A DNA stretch of 21,548 nucleotides from Flavobacterium sp. 9R (GTDB lineage Bacteria; Bacteroidota; Bacteroidia; Flavobacteriales; Flavobacteriaceae). This document shows positions 1 through 9,600 of the stretch, in pieces; within the stretch, counting starts at the first letter, position 1, and each line of letters begins with the position of its first letter. Under the pieces are notes generated by a model that was given only the letters and a program-made list of their open reading frames with translations, was not told the origin of the DNA and made no database searches. Location of the stretch: the NCBI RefSeq assembly GCF_902506345.1, contig NZ_LR733418.1:1-21548 (forward strand), written 5' to 3'. Made by a program: the position numbers and the translations under genes.

Positions 1-395
1 TACTCACTTCCCGTAGCACCCGAAATTACTACTCCATCCTTAAACCAAAGGGTACCAGTAGCCGATGAAGTATACAAACGAACACTATTGCCTTCACATA
101 TTGTCGTATTTCTTGAAGAACGAATTACTGGAATACTAGGTGTGGCATTAGCCGTAACCAATAACCCATCACTTAGCTCACTTGTACATCCATTTTGGGT
201 AACTTCTACGGTATAGCTGCCTGAATCACTAGCCGTGTAGGTGCTTGCTGTTGCTCCCACTACTAGTATGCCGTCTTTATACCATTGGTTACCCGTAGTG
301 GCACTACTGCTTAACACCACAGAGCCTGGGGAACAGAAACTTGTGCTGCTCGATGCAGTGATAGTAGGTTTGGTAGGTTGAGGATTAACATCCAC
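1..395 (-). repeat. Start of the Ig-like array in the downstream gene (Y and F types)
   Basis: The last two visible domains are a Y-type domain (SSSTSFCSPGSVVL, TGNQWYKDGILVVGATA, TQNGC) and an incomplete F-type domain (TTICEGNSVRLYTSS, LWFKDGVVISGATGS). They occur in the same Y-F order as each unit of the upstream gene's array. The array evidently continues past the window edge. The F copy is more divergent in DNA sequence than the copies of the upstream gene. Confidence 0.8.
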
Positions 396-3300
396 AATCC
401 ATCTACCTATAGCCACATTTTGTGGATTTCCACTGTTAGTCTGACAAGTAGCATCTTTTGCAGCGCGTCGGAACCACGTTTTTTGAATCAATCCCGCTGG
501 TGGATCATATGTTACTGAATTGCTGCCAGCAATAGGAAGATAAATAAACCCATTTGTACTGCTTTGCCATTCATAAGTAATAGTACCATCACCTCCGCTT
601 GCAAGCGTTGTACTACCTATGAGTGCTGGGTCACCACCACTACAAATTATTTCTCCTGGCGCAGCTTCAGTACTGTTTGGAATTGCTCCAGCTATGAATT
701 CAGGTCTTACAATAATGGTTCCCGTGGCATTTACACTTCCACAGCCTCCTGTTAATGGAATTGAATAATTAAACGTACCACTTGCTGTTGGTGTGCCTGA
801 AATCGTAATGGTGTTTGTAGTCCAAGAAGCCGTTACTCCAGTTGGTAATCCTGTCGCTGTACCAATGCCTGTTGCACCTGTGGTGGCATGTGTAATTGGT
901 GTAATAAGATTATTGCGACAAACCGTTGGTGATGTGCTTGCTGTTACGCTATTGTCTGGAGTAATATCTACAATCCATCTGCCTAAAGCAACATTGTTTG
1001 GATTATTAAAATTAGTATTACATGTTCCATCTATGGCTTGTCGTCGGTACCACGTTTTTTCTGTTAAACCTGCTGGCGGATTATAGGTTAAAGAATTAGC
1101 ACCCAAAATGGAAGTATAAATAAAACCATTTGTACTACTATACCATTCGTAGGTCATAGTTCCATCGCCTCCACTAGCGGGGGTTACACTACCTATTACG
1201 CTTGGATCTCCTCCACTACAGATTGTTTCTCCTGTTGTTGCTATGGCACCTGGAGTAAAAGAAGAATTCACTCTAACTTGAATCTCATTAGACACCACAG
1301 GAGTACCACATAATGGTGTTGATTCACAAACCAAATACCATGTTCCCTCTCCTAAATCAGAAGCGGTTGGAGTATAAGTAGAAGAAGTCGCAGTAGATAT
1401 AACAACATTAGTTCCTCCAGAAGTTGCTCTTTTAAACCATTGTCTAGCAACTATTGAACCACCACCAAATTCTGAAGCAACTGACAACTGAGTTCCAGTA
1501 CCACCAATACAAAGGTTCTGAGAAGTATTCGGCACAACAGTTACACTAATCAAATTTTGATCCACATTTACGGAGGCACTTCCACTTAAAGGAGTAGAAC
1601 AACCGGGTAAAGTAGTATAGGCTACACTATCTAAAATATAAATAAAAGAACCAAAAAAGTCTGTTGAAACTGCTACTGTTCCACTAGTATTTGGACCAAT
1701 GTTAATAGTTTGAATAGGCCCCCCAGGATTCACCCTGTAACTAACTACAATAGCTTCCGATTGAGGATTTGAAAACGTAATTAGCGGCGAAGGAGCTCTT
1801 TCACAGACAGTAGCTCCTCCACTTATAGTAGCTGTGGGTGTTGGCAGAATAGTCACACTTACAGCTTGAGTGGCAGTACAATTTCCTGTTCCAATCGTCA
1901 TTATACCCGAATAAGTTCCTGGTGGAATATTAGCCTGAATAGTAATATTCACATTACCTGGACCCGAATTAAAAAGTTGTGTGATATTAACTTGATCCAC
2001 TAATCCCGCATTATTTGCAGCAGAATTCCAATCGATACTGTAACTATTTGGATTACCTGAAGTAGCGGTATAGGGTAAAATAGCGGTAGTGGTTGCAGTA
2101 GCATTGAAACATATAGTATCAATTACACCAGTAGTCGTAATAGTGGGAACTTCATTCACAACCACTATAAATGAATCAGCTATACTTGTGCAGTTATTTG
2201 CATTTTTTACAGTAATAGTACCAGTATAAGTTCCAGCTAAAATAGTAGAAGGAATATTGATGGTTATAGTACCACTAGTTGCATTTGGAATTGAGGAATT
2301 AGTACTGTTCAAAAAACCAGCGGTAAGTGCCGAAGCTTCCCAAACAATATCATACAGAGTAGGATTACCAGTAGCTGTATAATTCAAATTTGTAGAAGTG
2401 GTTCCTTGGCAGACGCTAGTGGCAGAAGTTGCTGCATCAATAGTTGGCAATGGGTTTACCGTCACTACTACAGCGTCGCTTGGTGGACTTGAACATCCGC
2501 CTTGAGTTGCAATTACGGTGTAGGAACCTGGATCAGTAGCTGTAAAATCATTTGCAACTGCTCCCGGAATTAAAGTCCCATCCTTGTACCATTGATTACC
2601 TGTAGTTGCAGCACTATTTAATAGTACGGAACCTGCCGCACATATTGAGGTCGAACCTGTAGGAGTAATGACTGGCTTTGCTAAATTACTGACTGTAATA
2701 GACCCTGTTATACTAGGTCCAGTTGCACATTGAGCACCCTGTACTTCAATGGTATAAGTAAAATTCCCTAATACTGTAGGTGTACCACTAATAGTTAATA
2801 CATTGGAGGCAAAATTGGCGTCTACCCCAGTTGGCAAGCCCGTAACCACAGTTCCTGTCGCATTGGTTGTTGTATAAATAATATCTGTTATAGTTGTAGT
2901 GCCACAGATTGTTTGCGCATCGGTGCCTACAGCAGAAGTAAGTTGAATCGTAGGTGGTGATGTCAAGAAAGTAAAAACAGCATTATTAGGTAGATTAATC
3001 CCCGAAAAACTTACAATATTACCAGTCAATGAAGCCGCATTGATCAATGTAGCTGCATCAAAAATACCATCTTGATTGGAATCTACGAGCATTTTAATAT
3101 CATCCACACTTAACACTGACAAACATAGACCCGAAATATCAAAAGTCATATCCATTGTTCCTGGATCATTTGTTCTACTCACTTTCCATTCTCGACTGAT
3201 CCGTTTATATTCTGCTAAATTAGAAGGCAAGTCCGTGGTTTGTTCTGTAAGCGCCCCATTATCATGTCCTATTAGAAAAAAATCACCCGTGTCTAATGCA

Positions 3301-6125
3301 CTTGGATTACTCAACACTATATTTCCTTTCCCTGTTTGACCAGTTCCATCTCCGCTTCCTGTACCTATACTATTACTTTTAGTTTGATTCAGATTAGCCC
3401 CATCATCTTTACCTATACCAAAAATATCATACTTAAATACGTTATCTGCTGCTCTAATCACACTTCCGCTGGAAGATAAATAAGCTACAGCATTACTATT
3501 ACTACCCAAAGAAACTCCATATTTAATTGCCAAATAACTTTCTATTTTGAGCTTGTCTGTTTCAGACATCGTAACAGGAAAAACAATCACTTCCGCGAGT
3601 AAGCCATTACCTTTCATATGACCAAAATCAGTAGCATTATTATGGTTACTTCCACCAATCATTGGTCTAAAATTAATTAAGTCAATATCAGCTCCACCAT
3701 TGGATATATTTTCAAAATATCCATTGACACGTCCAGTACCAAAAAGGGTTTGATTCGTGGCATCTAGGTTGACAATATTAAATTTTCTATCATCAAAATT
3801 ACTGCTGTTGATATAAAACCCATATCTACTACTAGTGGTTTTGATACCATTAGCTACCCATGCCCTCTCAGGAGTATTCCCTCCAAAAATGACCACACCT
3901 GTTGTGTTGGGAGAATCAACACTTCCTAAAAAATTAGACTGACCTAAATTATCATCAAATTCATAGACTGCAAAAGCCGATACAAAATCTATATTGGTAT
4001 TGCCATCCAATCTATTGGTTGGCAATAATTGACTATTTTCATTATTATTAAAACTAACCGCTTCGTTAAAATTAATCGCATTCGTATGATAGGTTGGAGC
4101 TCCGATTACGGAAAATTTATTTTTTCCTGTTTGATCTGCCCAACCCACTACACTAGTCCCTGAACTTGCCACTCCATCATTTGCCTTTAGCCAAAGACTC
4201 GTTCCTGCAATGGCTGGTGGAATTGAAAGAATAGTAATACTTATTAATTGTGTGGTTGAACAGCTTCCTGTCCCTATGGTCATCAAACCATCATAAGTTC
4301 CAGGCAAAATATTGGCGGGAATAACAATATTTAAGTTTCCCGAACCCGAATTAAAGATTTGGGATGGATTAGATTGATCTACTAAGCCCGCAGTGGTAGC
4401 ATCAAAATTCCAATCTATACTATACCCTACAGGATTACCTGTAGTATTTGCGTAGACTAACACAACCGTAGTAGAGGCTGTAGCATTGAAATTTGCAGGG
4501 TCAATAATTCCTGAGGTTGAAATGGTTGGTGAAACACAACTTGAAGTCACAATATTTCCTTTGAACTCAAAGGAGTTTATACCGTAGCGTCCATCTAAAT
4601 CAGCGGCACCCCAAGCATACAATCTAAAGGTAATTGGACCGCTAATATCTTGAAAAATAGTGGTTGTTAAATCTATAGTATTTGAATCTTCTTGAACCAC
4701 TCCAATATCCGTGACATATCCATCAACACTAGAGCGTAAGGCAAAATTAGTAGGAGCAGTTATTCCAGCTGTTTGACCATCAAAAACAAAACTGGTAAAA
4801 TTAATTTTGTTCCCAGCATTAGGAACCAAAGTAAACTCAAAATAATCATTTGGATCTAAACTAGGACTATCCCAACCCACTGCATCGTATCGGTTTGAAG
4901 TAGCTCTCCCAGTAATTCCCGATCCTCGACTTATTCCAGATACCGTAATTCTAGTATCTTCTGTGCTTCCAATAGTATAAGGATTGAATGCGCTAGGATT
5001 TGAATTAATTATGGGATTAGACCAAATAGTAACATCCGCCTGGCTATCAATAGTAACAGTCCCATTGAAAGTAAACGAGTTAATTCCAAACCTACCACTT
5101 GGTGCTGAACCTCCCCAAGCATAAATTCTAAAAGTTACAGGTCCCGTAAGATTTTGATAAATTGCATTACTTAAGTCTATCGTATTTAGATCTTCGACCA
5201 ATAGTATTTGACTGGAAAAATTATCCAAACTGGATTGTAAGGCAAATTGTGTTGGTGCATCAGCACTCGAACTTTGCCCATCAAAAACAAAGCTTTGAAG
5301 ATTGATTTTATAGCTTGAGTTGGGCGTCAAAGTGAATTCAAAATAATCATTAGCATTTAATCCAGCACTATCCCAGCCTATGGCATCGTATCTACCAGAG
5401 ACTGCAAAACCCGTTATTCCAGGACCTCTACTAATCCCAGACACACTAATATTGGCATCTTTGAGATCTCCAGTTGTGTAGGGATTCGAAGCACTTGGAT
5501 CAGAAGCTGTTATAAGATTAGACCAAATGGGTTGTGTTGGTACTGTATTAGGAACTACAGCTCCATTAAAAGTGAAATTTTGTATTCCAAAAGCACCTGC
5601 TGAACTACTGGCATTCCAAGCATATATTCTAAAAGTAATAGTTCCTATAACATTTTGGAAATCAAGATCTGAAAGATTTATAGTATTCACCCCTTCTACT
5701 ACAGTACCAATTGGAAATTCAAAATTATCAACACTTGAATACAATCCATAATTAACGGGTCCTGTTCCGCTACTTACTCCATCGAATACCAGGCTTACAA
5801 AATTTATTTTATAGCCTTGTTGTGGACTCAATGTAAACTCAAAGTATTTTGCTCCATTAATTACGGCATCATTCCAACCTGAAGCAACATATTGGTTAGG
5901 GGTATTTACCGCTACTACGTTTGGCCCCCGCCGGATGCCAGAAACAGTAATATTGGGATCTTTTACATCACCATTTGTATAGGGATTTGCTGAACTTGGG
6001 TTAGTGTCAGTTATTGGGTTAGTCCAAATGGATTGTCCATATCCTAAATGAAAAATGAATAATAGTAGTAAGCAGTATTGCTTTTTAAAAAAACAACTAT
6101 TTGTGAAATATCTATTTTTAATCAT
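1..6125 (-). CDS. Giant secreted multidomain Ig-repeat surface protein, partial (C-terminus beyond left edge)
   Basis: An open frame runs from the ATG at 6125-6123 to the left edge, 2,041 complete codons. Frame checks near 4619, 3059, 1319, 119 and 59 all agree. An in-frame TAA lies nine codons upstream with no other ATG between, so the start is firm. Residues 1-30 form a signal peptide (Lys/Arg start, CLLLLFIFHLGYG core, mature protein probably from Gln31). Three repeats of about 167 residues follow (about 32-527), each from an IW(S/T)N motif to a TFRIYAW / FTFNG end. Next come an Ig-like domain (about 529-635), a LamG/DUF8202-like module (637-1054; LWLKANDGV, IESYLAIKYGVSL, FGIGKDD), an Ig-like domain with TISGTPT (1056-1146), and several Ig-like domains with paired Cys. 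The last two visible domains are of the NQWYKDG and LWFKDG types. By homology to the upstream gene, the missing part should hold more Ig domains and a type IX sorting domain. I infer a cell-surface adhesin or filament; the ligand is unknown. Confidence 0.9.
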   Translation of the reverse strand, partial: MIKNRYFTNSCFFKKQYCLLLLFIFHLGYGQSIWTNPITDTNPSSANPYTNGDVKDPNITVSGIRRGPNVVAVNTPNQYVASGWNDAVINGAKYFEFTLSPQQGYKINFVSLVFDGVSSGTGPVNYGLYSSVDNFEFPIGTVVEGVNTINLSDLDFQNVIGTITFRIYAWNASSSAGAFGIQNFTFNGAVVPNTVPTQPIWSNLITASDPSASNPYTTGDLKDANISVSGISRGPGITGFAVSGRYDAIGWDSAGLNANDYFEFTLTPNSSYKINLQSFVFDGQSSSADAPTQFALQSSLDNFSSQILLVEDLNTIDLSNAIYQNLTGPVTFRIYAWGGSAPSGRFGINSFTFNGTVTIDSQADVTIWSNPIINSNPSAFNPYTIGSTEDTRITVSGISRGSGITGRATSNRYDAVGWDSPSLDPNDYFEFTLVPNAGNKINFTSFVFDGQTAGITAPTNFALRSSVDGYVTDIGVVQEDSNTIDLTTTIFQDISGPITFRLYAWGAADLDGRYGINSFEFKGNIVTSSCVSPTISTSGIIDPANFNATASTTVVLVYANTTGNPVGYSIDWNFDATTAGLVDQSNPSQIFNSGSGNLNIVIPANILPGTYDGLMTIGTGSCSTTQLISITILSIPPAIAGTSLWLKANDGVASSGTSVVGWADQTGKNKFSVIGAPTYHTNAINFNEAVSFNNNENSQLLPTNRLDGNTNIDFVSAFAVYEFDDNLGQSNFLGSVDSPNTTGVVIFGGNTPERAWVANGIKTTSSRYGFYINSSNFDDRKFNIVNLDATNQTLFGTGRVNGYFENISNGGADIDLINFRPMIGGSNHNNATDFGHMKGNGLLAEVIVFPVTMSETDKLKIESYLAIKYGVSLGSNSNAVAYLSSSGSVIRAADNVFKYDIFGIGKDDGANLNQTKSNSIGTGSGDGTGQTGKGNIVLSNPSALDTGDFFLIGHDNGALTEQTTDLPSNLAEYKRISREWKVSRTNDPGTMDMTFDISGLCLSVLSVDDIKMLVDSNQDGIFDAATLINAASLTGNIVSFSGINLPNNAVFTFLTSPPTIQLTSAVGTDAQTICGTTTITDIIYTTTNATGTVVTGLPTGVDANFASNVLTISGTPTVLGNFTYTIEVQGAQCATGPSITGSITVSNLAKPVITPTGSTSICAAGSVLLNSAATTGNQWYKDGTLIPGAVANDFTATDPGSYTVIATQGGCSSPPSDAVVVTVNPLPTIDAATSATSVCQGTTSTNLNYTATGNPTLYDIVWEASALTAGFLNSTNSSIPNATSGTITINIPSTILAGTYTGTITVKNANNCTSIADSFIVVVNEVPTITTTGVIDTICFNATATTTAILPYTATSGNPNSYSIDWNSAANNAGLVDQVNITQLFNSGPGNVNITIQANIPPGTYSGIMTIGTGNCTATQAVSVTILPTPTATISGGATVCERAPSPLITFSNPQSEAIVVSYRVNPGGPIQTINIGPNTSGTVAVSTDFFGSFIYILDSVAYTTLPGCSTPLSGSASVNVDQNLISVTVVPNTSQNLCIGGTGTQLSVASEFGGGSIVARQWFKRATSGGTNVVISTATSSTYTPTASDLGEGTWYLVCESTPLCGTPVVSNEIQVRVNSSFTPGAIATTGETICSGGDPSVIGSVTPASGGDGTMTYEWYSSTNGFIYTSILGANSLTYNPPAGLTEKTWYRRQAIDGTCNTNFNNPNNVALGRWIVDITPDNSVTASTSPTVCRNNLITPITHATTGATGIGTATGLPTGVTASWTTNTITISGTPTASGTFNYSIPLTGGCGSVNATGTIIVRPEFIAGAIPNSTEAAPGEIICSGGDPALIGSTTLASGGDGTITYEWQSSTNGFIYLPIAGSNSVTYDPPAGLIQKTWFRRAAKDATCQTNSGNPQNVAIGRWIVDVNPQPTKPTITASSSTSFCSPGSVVLSSSATTGNQWYKDGILVVGATASTYTASDSGSYTVEVTQNGCTSELSDGLLVTANATPSIPVIRSSRNTTICEGNSVRLYTSSATGTLWFKDGVVISGATGSE
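395..2690 (-). other. Heterogeneous Ig/PKD-like domain string in the downstream gene
   Basis: About eight Ig- or PKD-like domains lie between the LamG/DUF8202 core and the Y-F array. The first is a Y-type domain (TGNQWYKDGTLIPGA). Two copies of an SxDW..A..AGLVDQ type occur in the gene, one here and one earlier near 4220-4540. Two copies carry ICSGGDP...SGGDGT(M/I)TYEW.SSTNGF, ending in a shared ALGRWIVDI-like motif (near 965-1270 and 395-710). A TISGTPTASGTFNYSI domain sits between those two. Most have two Cys. They are not part of the regular five-domain unit seen upstream, so the stalks differ in this section. Confidence 0.65.
2690..4215 (-). other. LamG/DUF8202-like module plus Ig-like domain in the downstream gene
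   Basis: This is the homologue of the block at 13915-15450. Landmarks run in the same order: SLWLKANDGV, W.DQTGKN, RLDGNTNIDF, LLAEVIVFPVTMSETDKLK, IESYLAIKYGVSL, IFGIGKDDGA, LIGHDNGALTEQ, REWKVSRTNDPGT, LPNNAVFTFLT, then PPTIQLTSAVGTDAQTIC. Several runs of 10 to 16 residues are identical between the two genes, including IGHDNGALTEQTTDLP. The shared core shows the genes are paralogues, while the heads in front of it are unrelated. Confidence 0.82.
4560..6030 (-). repeat. Three tandem 167-residue beta-rich domains in the head of the downstream gene
   Basis: Repeats begin near 6029, 5525 and 5025, about 500 bp apart. Each runs: IW(S/T)NPI, NPYTxGDxKDxNITVSGI-RGP, a W-(D/N)-A-G turn, YFEFTLxPN-GYKINFxSFVFDG, a LxSSxDNF segment, NTIDLS, a closing TFRIYAW, then GRFGIN-FTFNG. 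I recognise the pattern from Bacteroidota extracellular proteins but cannot attach a family name with certainty. It reads as a jelly-roll-type domain. The second and third copies are closer to each other than to the first. It replaces the LamG/FN3/fibrinogen-like head of the neighbouring gene. Confidence 0.75.
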
Positions 6126-6201
6126 AAAACAACAATGTATTTTGTTACTTTAAAGCTCTATCTTCCTATATGTTGACCAGATTAATTTTATTTTACAAAC
6201 A

Positions 6202-6231
6202 AAAAGTTATAATAAAATAGTATTGAAACAA
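6202..6231 (-). promoter_or_regulatory. Alternative, weaker promoter of the downstream gene
   Basis: TTG (6231-6229), a 19-nt gap, then TAACTTTT (6209-6202) on the minus strand. The last base of the consensus is missing. It would give a leader of about 70 nt. Confidence 0.3.
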
Positions 6232-6346
6232 CTTTTTTATTAAGTCGATAATCTAAAAAATTATCTGCCCATATCATTGCTTATCCAATTCTACTTTTAT
6301 CATAATAATAACCACACTTTATTTGTTAAAAAAAAACAACCATTAA

Positions 6347-6375
6347 CAAATATAATGATTTACAACAAGTTACAA
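6347..6375 (-). promoter_or_regulatory. Candidate promoter of the downstream gene (best match)
   Basis: On the minus strand, TTG (6375-6373) is followed after 18 nt by TATATTTG (6354-6347). This is an exact fit to the Bacteroidota housekeeping pattern TTG-N17-23-TAnnTTTG. Transcription would start near 6340, giving a leader of about 215 nt. It lies downstream of the preceding gene's terminator. Confidence 0.5.
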
Positions 6376-6540
6376 AAGTAGACAAATCACAATTTTTTAT
6401 TTTTTATTGCAAAAATTATTTTATTAAAAAAATTCTGATAAAAAATGATGTAAAAAAATTCATTAAAGCACATAAAAAATACACCCATTAACAAATAGCT
6501 TAGCTATAATACTAACGCTTTAAGACTTAATAAACGAAAT

Positions 6541-6580
6541 AAAAAAGCAATATCAAGTTTTTTTTTGAAACTGCTTTTTT
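6541..6580 (-). terminator. Rho-independent-type terminator of the upstream gene
   Basis: About 68 nt past the stop codon, AAAAAAGCA (6541-6549) pairs with TGCTTTTTT (6572-6580). Inside lies a second short helix, TCAA (6553-6556) with TTGA (6565-6568). Read on the minus strand it ends in a T tract. The A/T symmetry means it could work in both directions. It separates the two genes transcriptionally. Confidence 0.65.
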
Positions 6581-6647
6581 ATGAAAACTTACTAATAGAT
6601 TCCTAGTTAGCTATGAAAGATTAGTGGTATTCGAATAAGACAACTAG

Positions 6648-9600
6648 CTAAATAGAAATATACAAAAATCCTACTTTTTGTTTGTTGACTCCACTAATTG
6701 TTTTTTTGTATTTGATGACATAGTAATACGTGCCAGGTGAGAGTTGTTCATTCTTACCGATTGCTGTCTTACTATCGGATCTGCCCACAAATACATTCGA
6801 CGTATTATCATACCCTCTAACCTCAAAAACTAATTGCCCCCAACGATTGTATATTTCAACACTATTTTCGGGATAACTCTCAATTTTATCAATAATTAAT
6901 ACATCGTTCAAGCCGTCATTATTAGGTGAAATAGCATTTCTGACTACTATATCACAACTTGAAGCACTGTCGTCAAAATCACAAGGATCTTTCAAAACTA
7001 TTGTAACTGCAGCAGTTGCACAATTATTTGGATTACTAGTATCGCAGATTGTATACAACACACCATAAGTTCCCACTGGTGAACCAGGTGGTATCACTAA
7101 CCTACCTTGACTATCAATATTTATGTTTGGTAAACCATCATTATCTACAATAGTAACCAAAACACTTGGAAGATTAATGGCGCCATTGTTTTCTGTATCG
7201 TTCGTCAAAATCTCTAAAACATGTTCTTTTGACGCATCAAATGGGGTTGCTGAATAATCATCGTCAACAGCGTTAAGTACATAATCCAACACTGTGAGTG
7301 TCTTTGTAACTACTGAAGTACAACCCAATCCATTTTTCAAGGTATAACTAATGACTACTGAGCCAGAAGCAATCCCTGTTACTATTCCAGAGGACGTAAT
7401 GGTAGCCACTGCACTATTACTGCTGCTCCAAACACCTCCTGATACTCCATTAGTTAACGTAATCGTACTTCCAGTATTTATAGAATTTGGGCCAGTTATT
7501 GGTCCTAGTACCGGTAATGAATCTGCTGTTACCACTACCACATCACTCCTCTCACTCACACAGCCATTTTGAGTCACTTGCACCATATAAGAACCTGAAT
7601 CAGTAGCTGTATATTTATTTGCGATGGCTCCCACTATGGCTACCCCATCTTTGTACCACTGGTTGCCCATTGTAGCACTACTACTTAACACTACCAAATC
7701 CGGCGAACAGAAACTTGTATTACTTGCTGGAATAATTGTCGGCTTAGACGGAACAGACAACACTCTTAGATCGATTGATTTTGTTGATACACAACCACTA
7801 CTATTTATAACCTGATAAAAAATAGTAACAGTTCCTGGAGATATACCTGTAACAACTCCTGTAATACTATCTACAACAGCTATCCCTTTATTAGCACTAC
7901 TCCAAGTACCATTGAGCACAAGATTACTCAGAGTAATTGTTGCATTGACACAAATGTTCTTGGGCCCTGTTATTTCAGGTAAAATTGGACTTGGATTGAT
8001 TACTATTTGAATTTTATTACTTATACCTATAATGTTTGCAGAAGGGTTATTGGTTTCTACCCAATATATCCCACTTATATTTGTAGTATAAAAGTTATCA
8101 ATAACTCCTGGTATTTCAACACCATCCTTAAACCATTTATTTCCAATTAGCGAAGACGTATGGAATGTTACATTTTGACCTTGACATATCGGAAAACTAG
8201 CAACTATTTCTATTATAGGAGGTGATGGCGAAGAAAACGATGTAACTACAATAGGCGAACTTATTGGACTTGAACAATTATTTTGAGTAACCACCACAGT
8301 ATATATTCCTGTGGATGTTGCTATATAACTATTTCCAGTTTCTCCAATTATTGATGCGCCATCTTTAAACCATTGATTACCTTGAGTATAATTACTAAAA
8401 AGTACAACAGAACCAGGACTACTAAAACTAGTTGGTCCTGAAGAAGTAATAGTAGGTTGCACTGGTTGAGCCAGTACCGTTATGGTTTTGCTCACACTTG
8501 TAACACAACCACTACTATTGGATACGTTGTAGGTAATAGTTACCTTACCAGCGCTAATGCCTGTTACCACGCCTAAATCATCAATACTTGCGATACCTGT
8601 ATTACTGCTGCTCCATACGCCTCCTGAGGTGGTGCTAGAAAGCGTGCTGCTCGAATTGGCACAAACCGTGTCTGAACCTGTTATAGGGGCTACTATTCGG
8701 TTAGGATTCACTGTCACTAATATTGGAATACTGAGTCCACTCACACATCCCGTTGGATTAATGCTCTCTACCGTATAAGAGCCCGTTTCGGTAGCTATGT
8801 AATCACTTCCAGTTACTCCTGAGATTTCAACTCCATTTTTAAACCATTTATTGCCTGTGAGCGAAGAGGTGTGTAAACGAACACTTGCTCCTTCACAAAT
8901 AATCGTGTTGCCTGTAGCATTCAAGATTGGGATAGTTGGAATAACATTGGCCGTTACTGCTACTTGGTCACTCTCTACACTCACACAGCTGTTTTGCGTC
9001 ACAATTACCGTGTACACTCCTGTCACTGTAGCGGTATAATTGCTGGCTGTGGCTCCCACTATTGCTACGCCATCTTTGTACCATTGGTTGCCCGTTGTAG
9101 CACTGCTTCTCAACACCACTGATCCTGGGGCGCAGAAACTTGTCGCTCCTGAGGTGGTCAAACTTGGTTTTTTAGGCAAAGCAGTTACTGTAATGGTTTT
9201 ACTAACACTGCTTGAACAACCAAACTTAGTGGTTACTGTAAAGGTTATAGTGACCGTACCTGCACTTACTCCTGTTAAAAGTCCTGTACCATCTATACTG
9301 GCGATGCCTGTATTGCTACTACTCCAAACTCCTTTGAGGATGGTATTGCTGAGTTGGATAGTAGAACCTGCACAAACCACGGCTGCCCCTGCTATTGGGT
9401 CTACCACGGGAGGCATACTAACAGTTACTATCACCGCGGCACTTTCTTCACTAGCACAGCCATTTACAGTACTAATTACTGTATAAGAACCTGCATCCAC
9501 TGCTGTATAAACTCTAGCGGTAGCACCCGTTATCGCGATGCCGTCTTTGTACCACTGGTTGCCCGTTGTAGCACTACTGCTTAGGGTCACCGTTGCTGGA

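Larger units (their letters stand above)
6126..6647. other. Intergenic region between the two giant genes
   Basis: This strongly AT-rich 522-bp stretch has no convincing gene. It contains the terminator at 6541-6580, two promoter candidates, and a 13-bp direct repeat, CCATTAACAAATA, at 6340-6352 and 6485-6497. No Shine-Dalgarno-like sequence lies close to the ATG at 6125, which is normal for this phylum. Confidence 0.7.

Noticed and set aside
564..1086. Short plus-strand frames of 63 and 97 codons near the left edge, which might be small genes.
   Set aside because: The minus frame is open throughout and encodes paired Ig-like domains with conserved Cys and ICSGGDP motifs. The plus peptides show no recognisable features.
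6126..6647. The possibility that the two genes are one gene broken by a frameshift or stop.
   Set aside because: The downstream gene has its own ATG with an in-frame stop just upstream, and its own signal peptide. The upstream gene ends in a complete sorting domain followed by a terminator.
6607..6651. Inverted repeat TTAGCTA (6607-6613) / TAGCTAA (6645-6651) at the stop codon of the upstream gene.
   Set aside because: Only 7 bp, AT-rich, overlaps the stop codon and contains the self-palindrome TAGCTA. The stem at 6541-6580 is a much better terminator.
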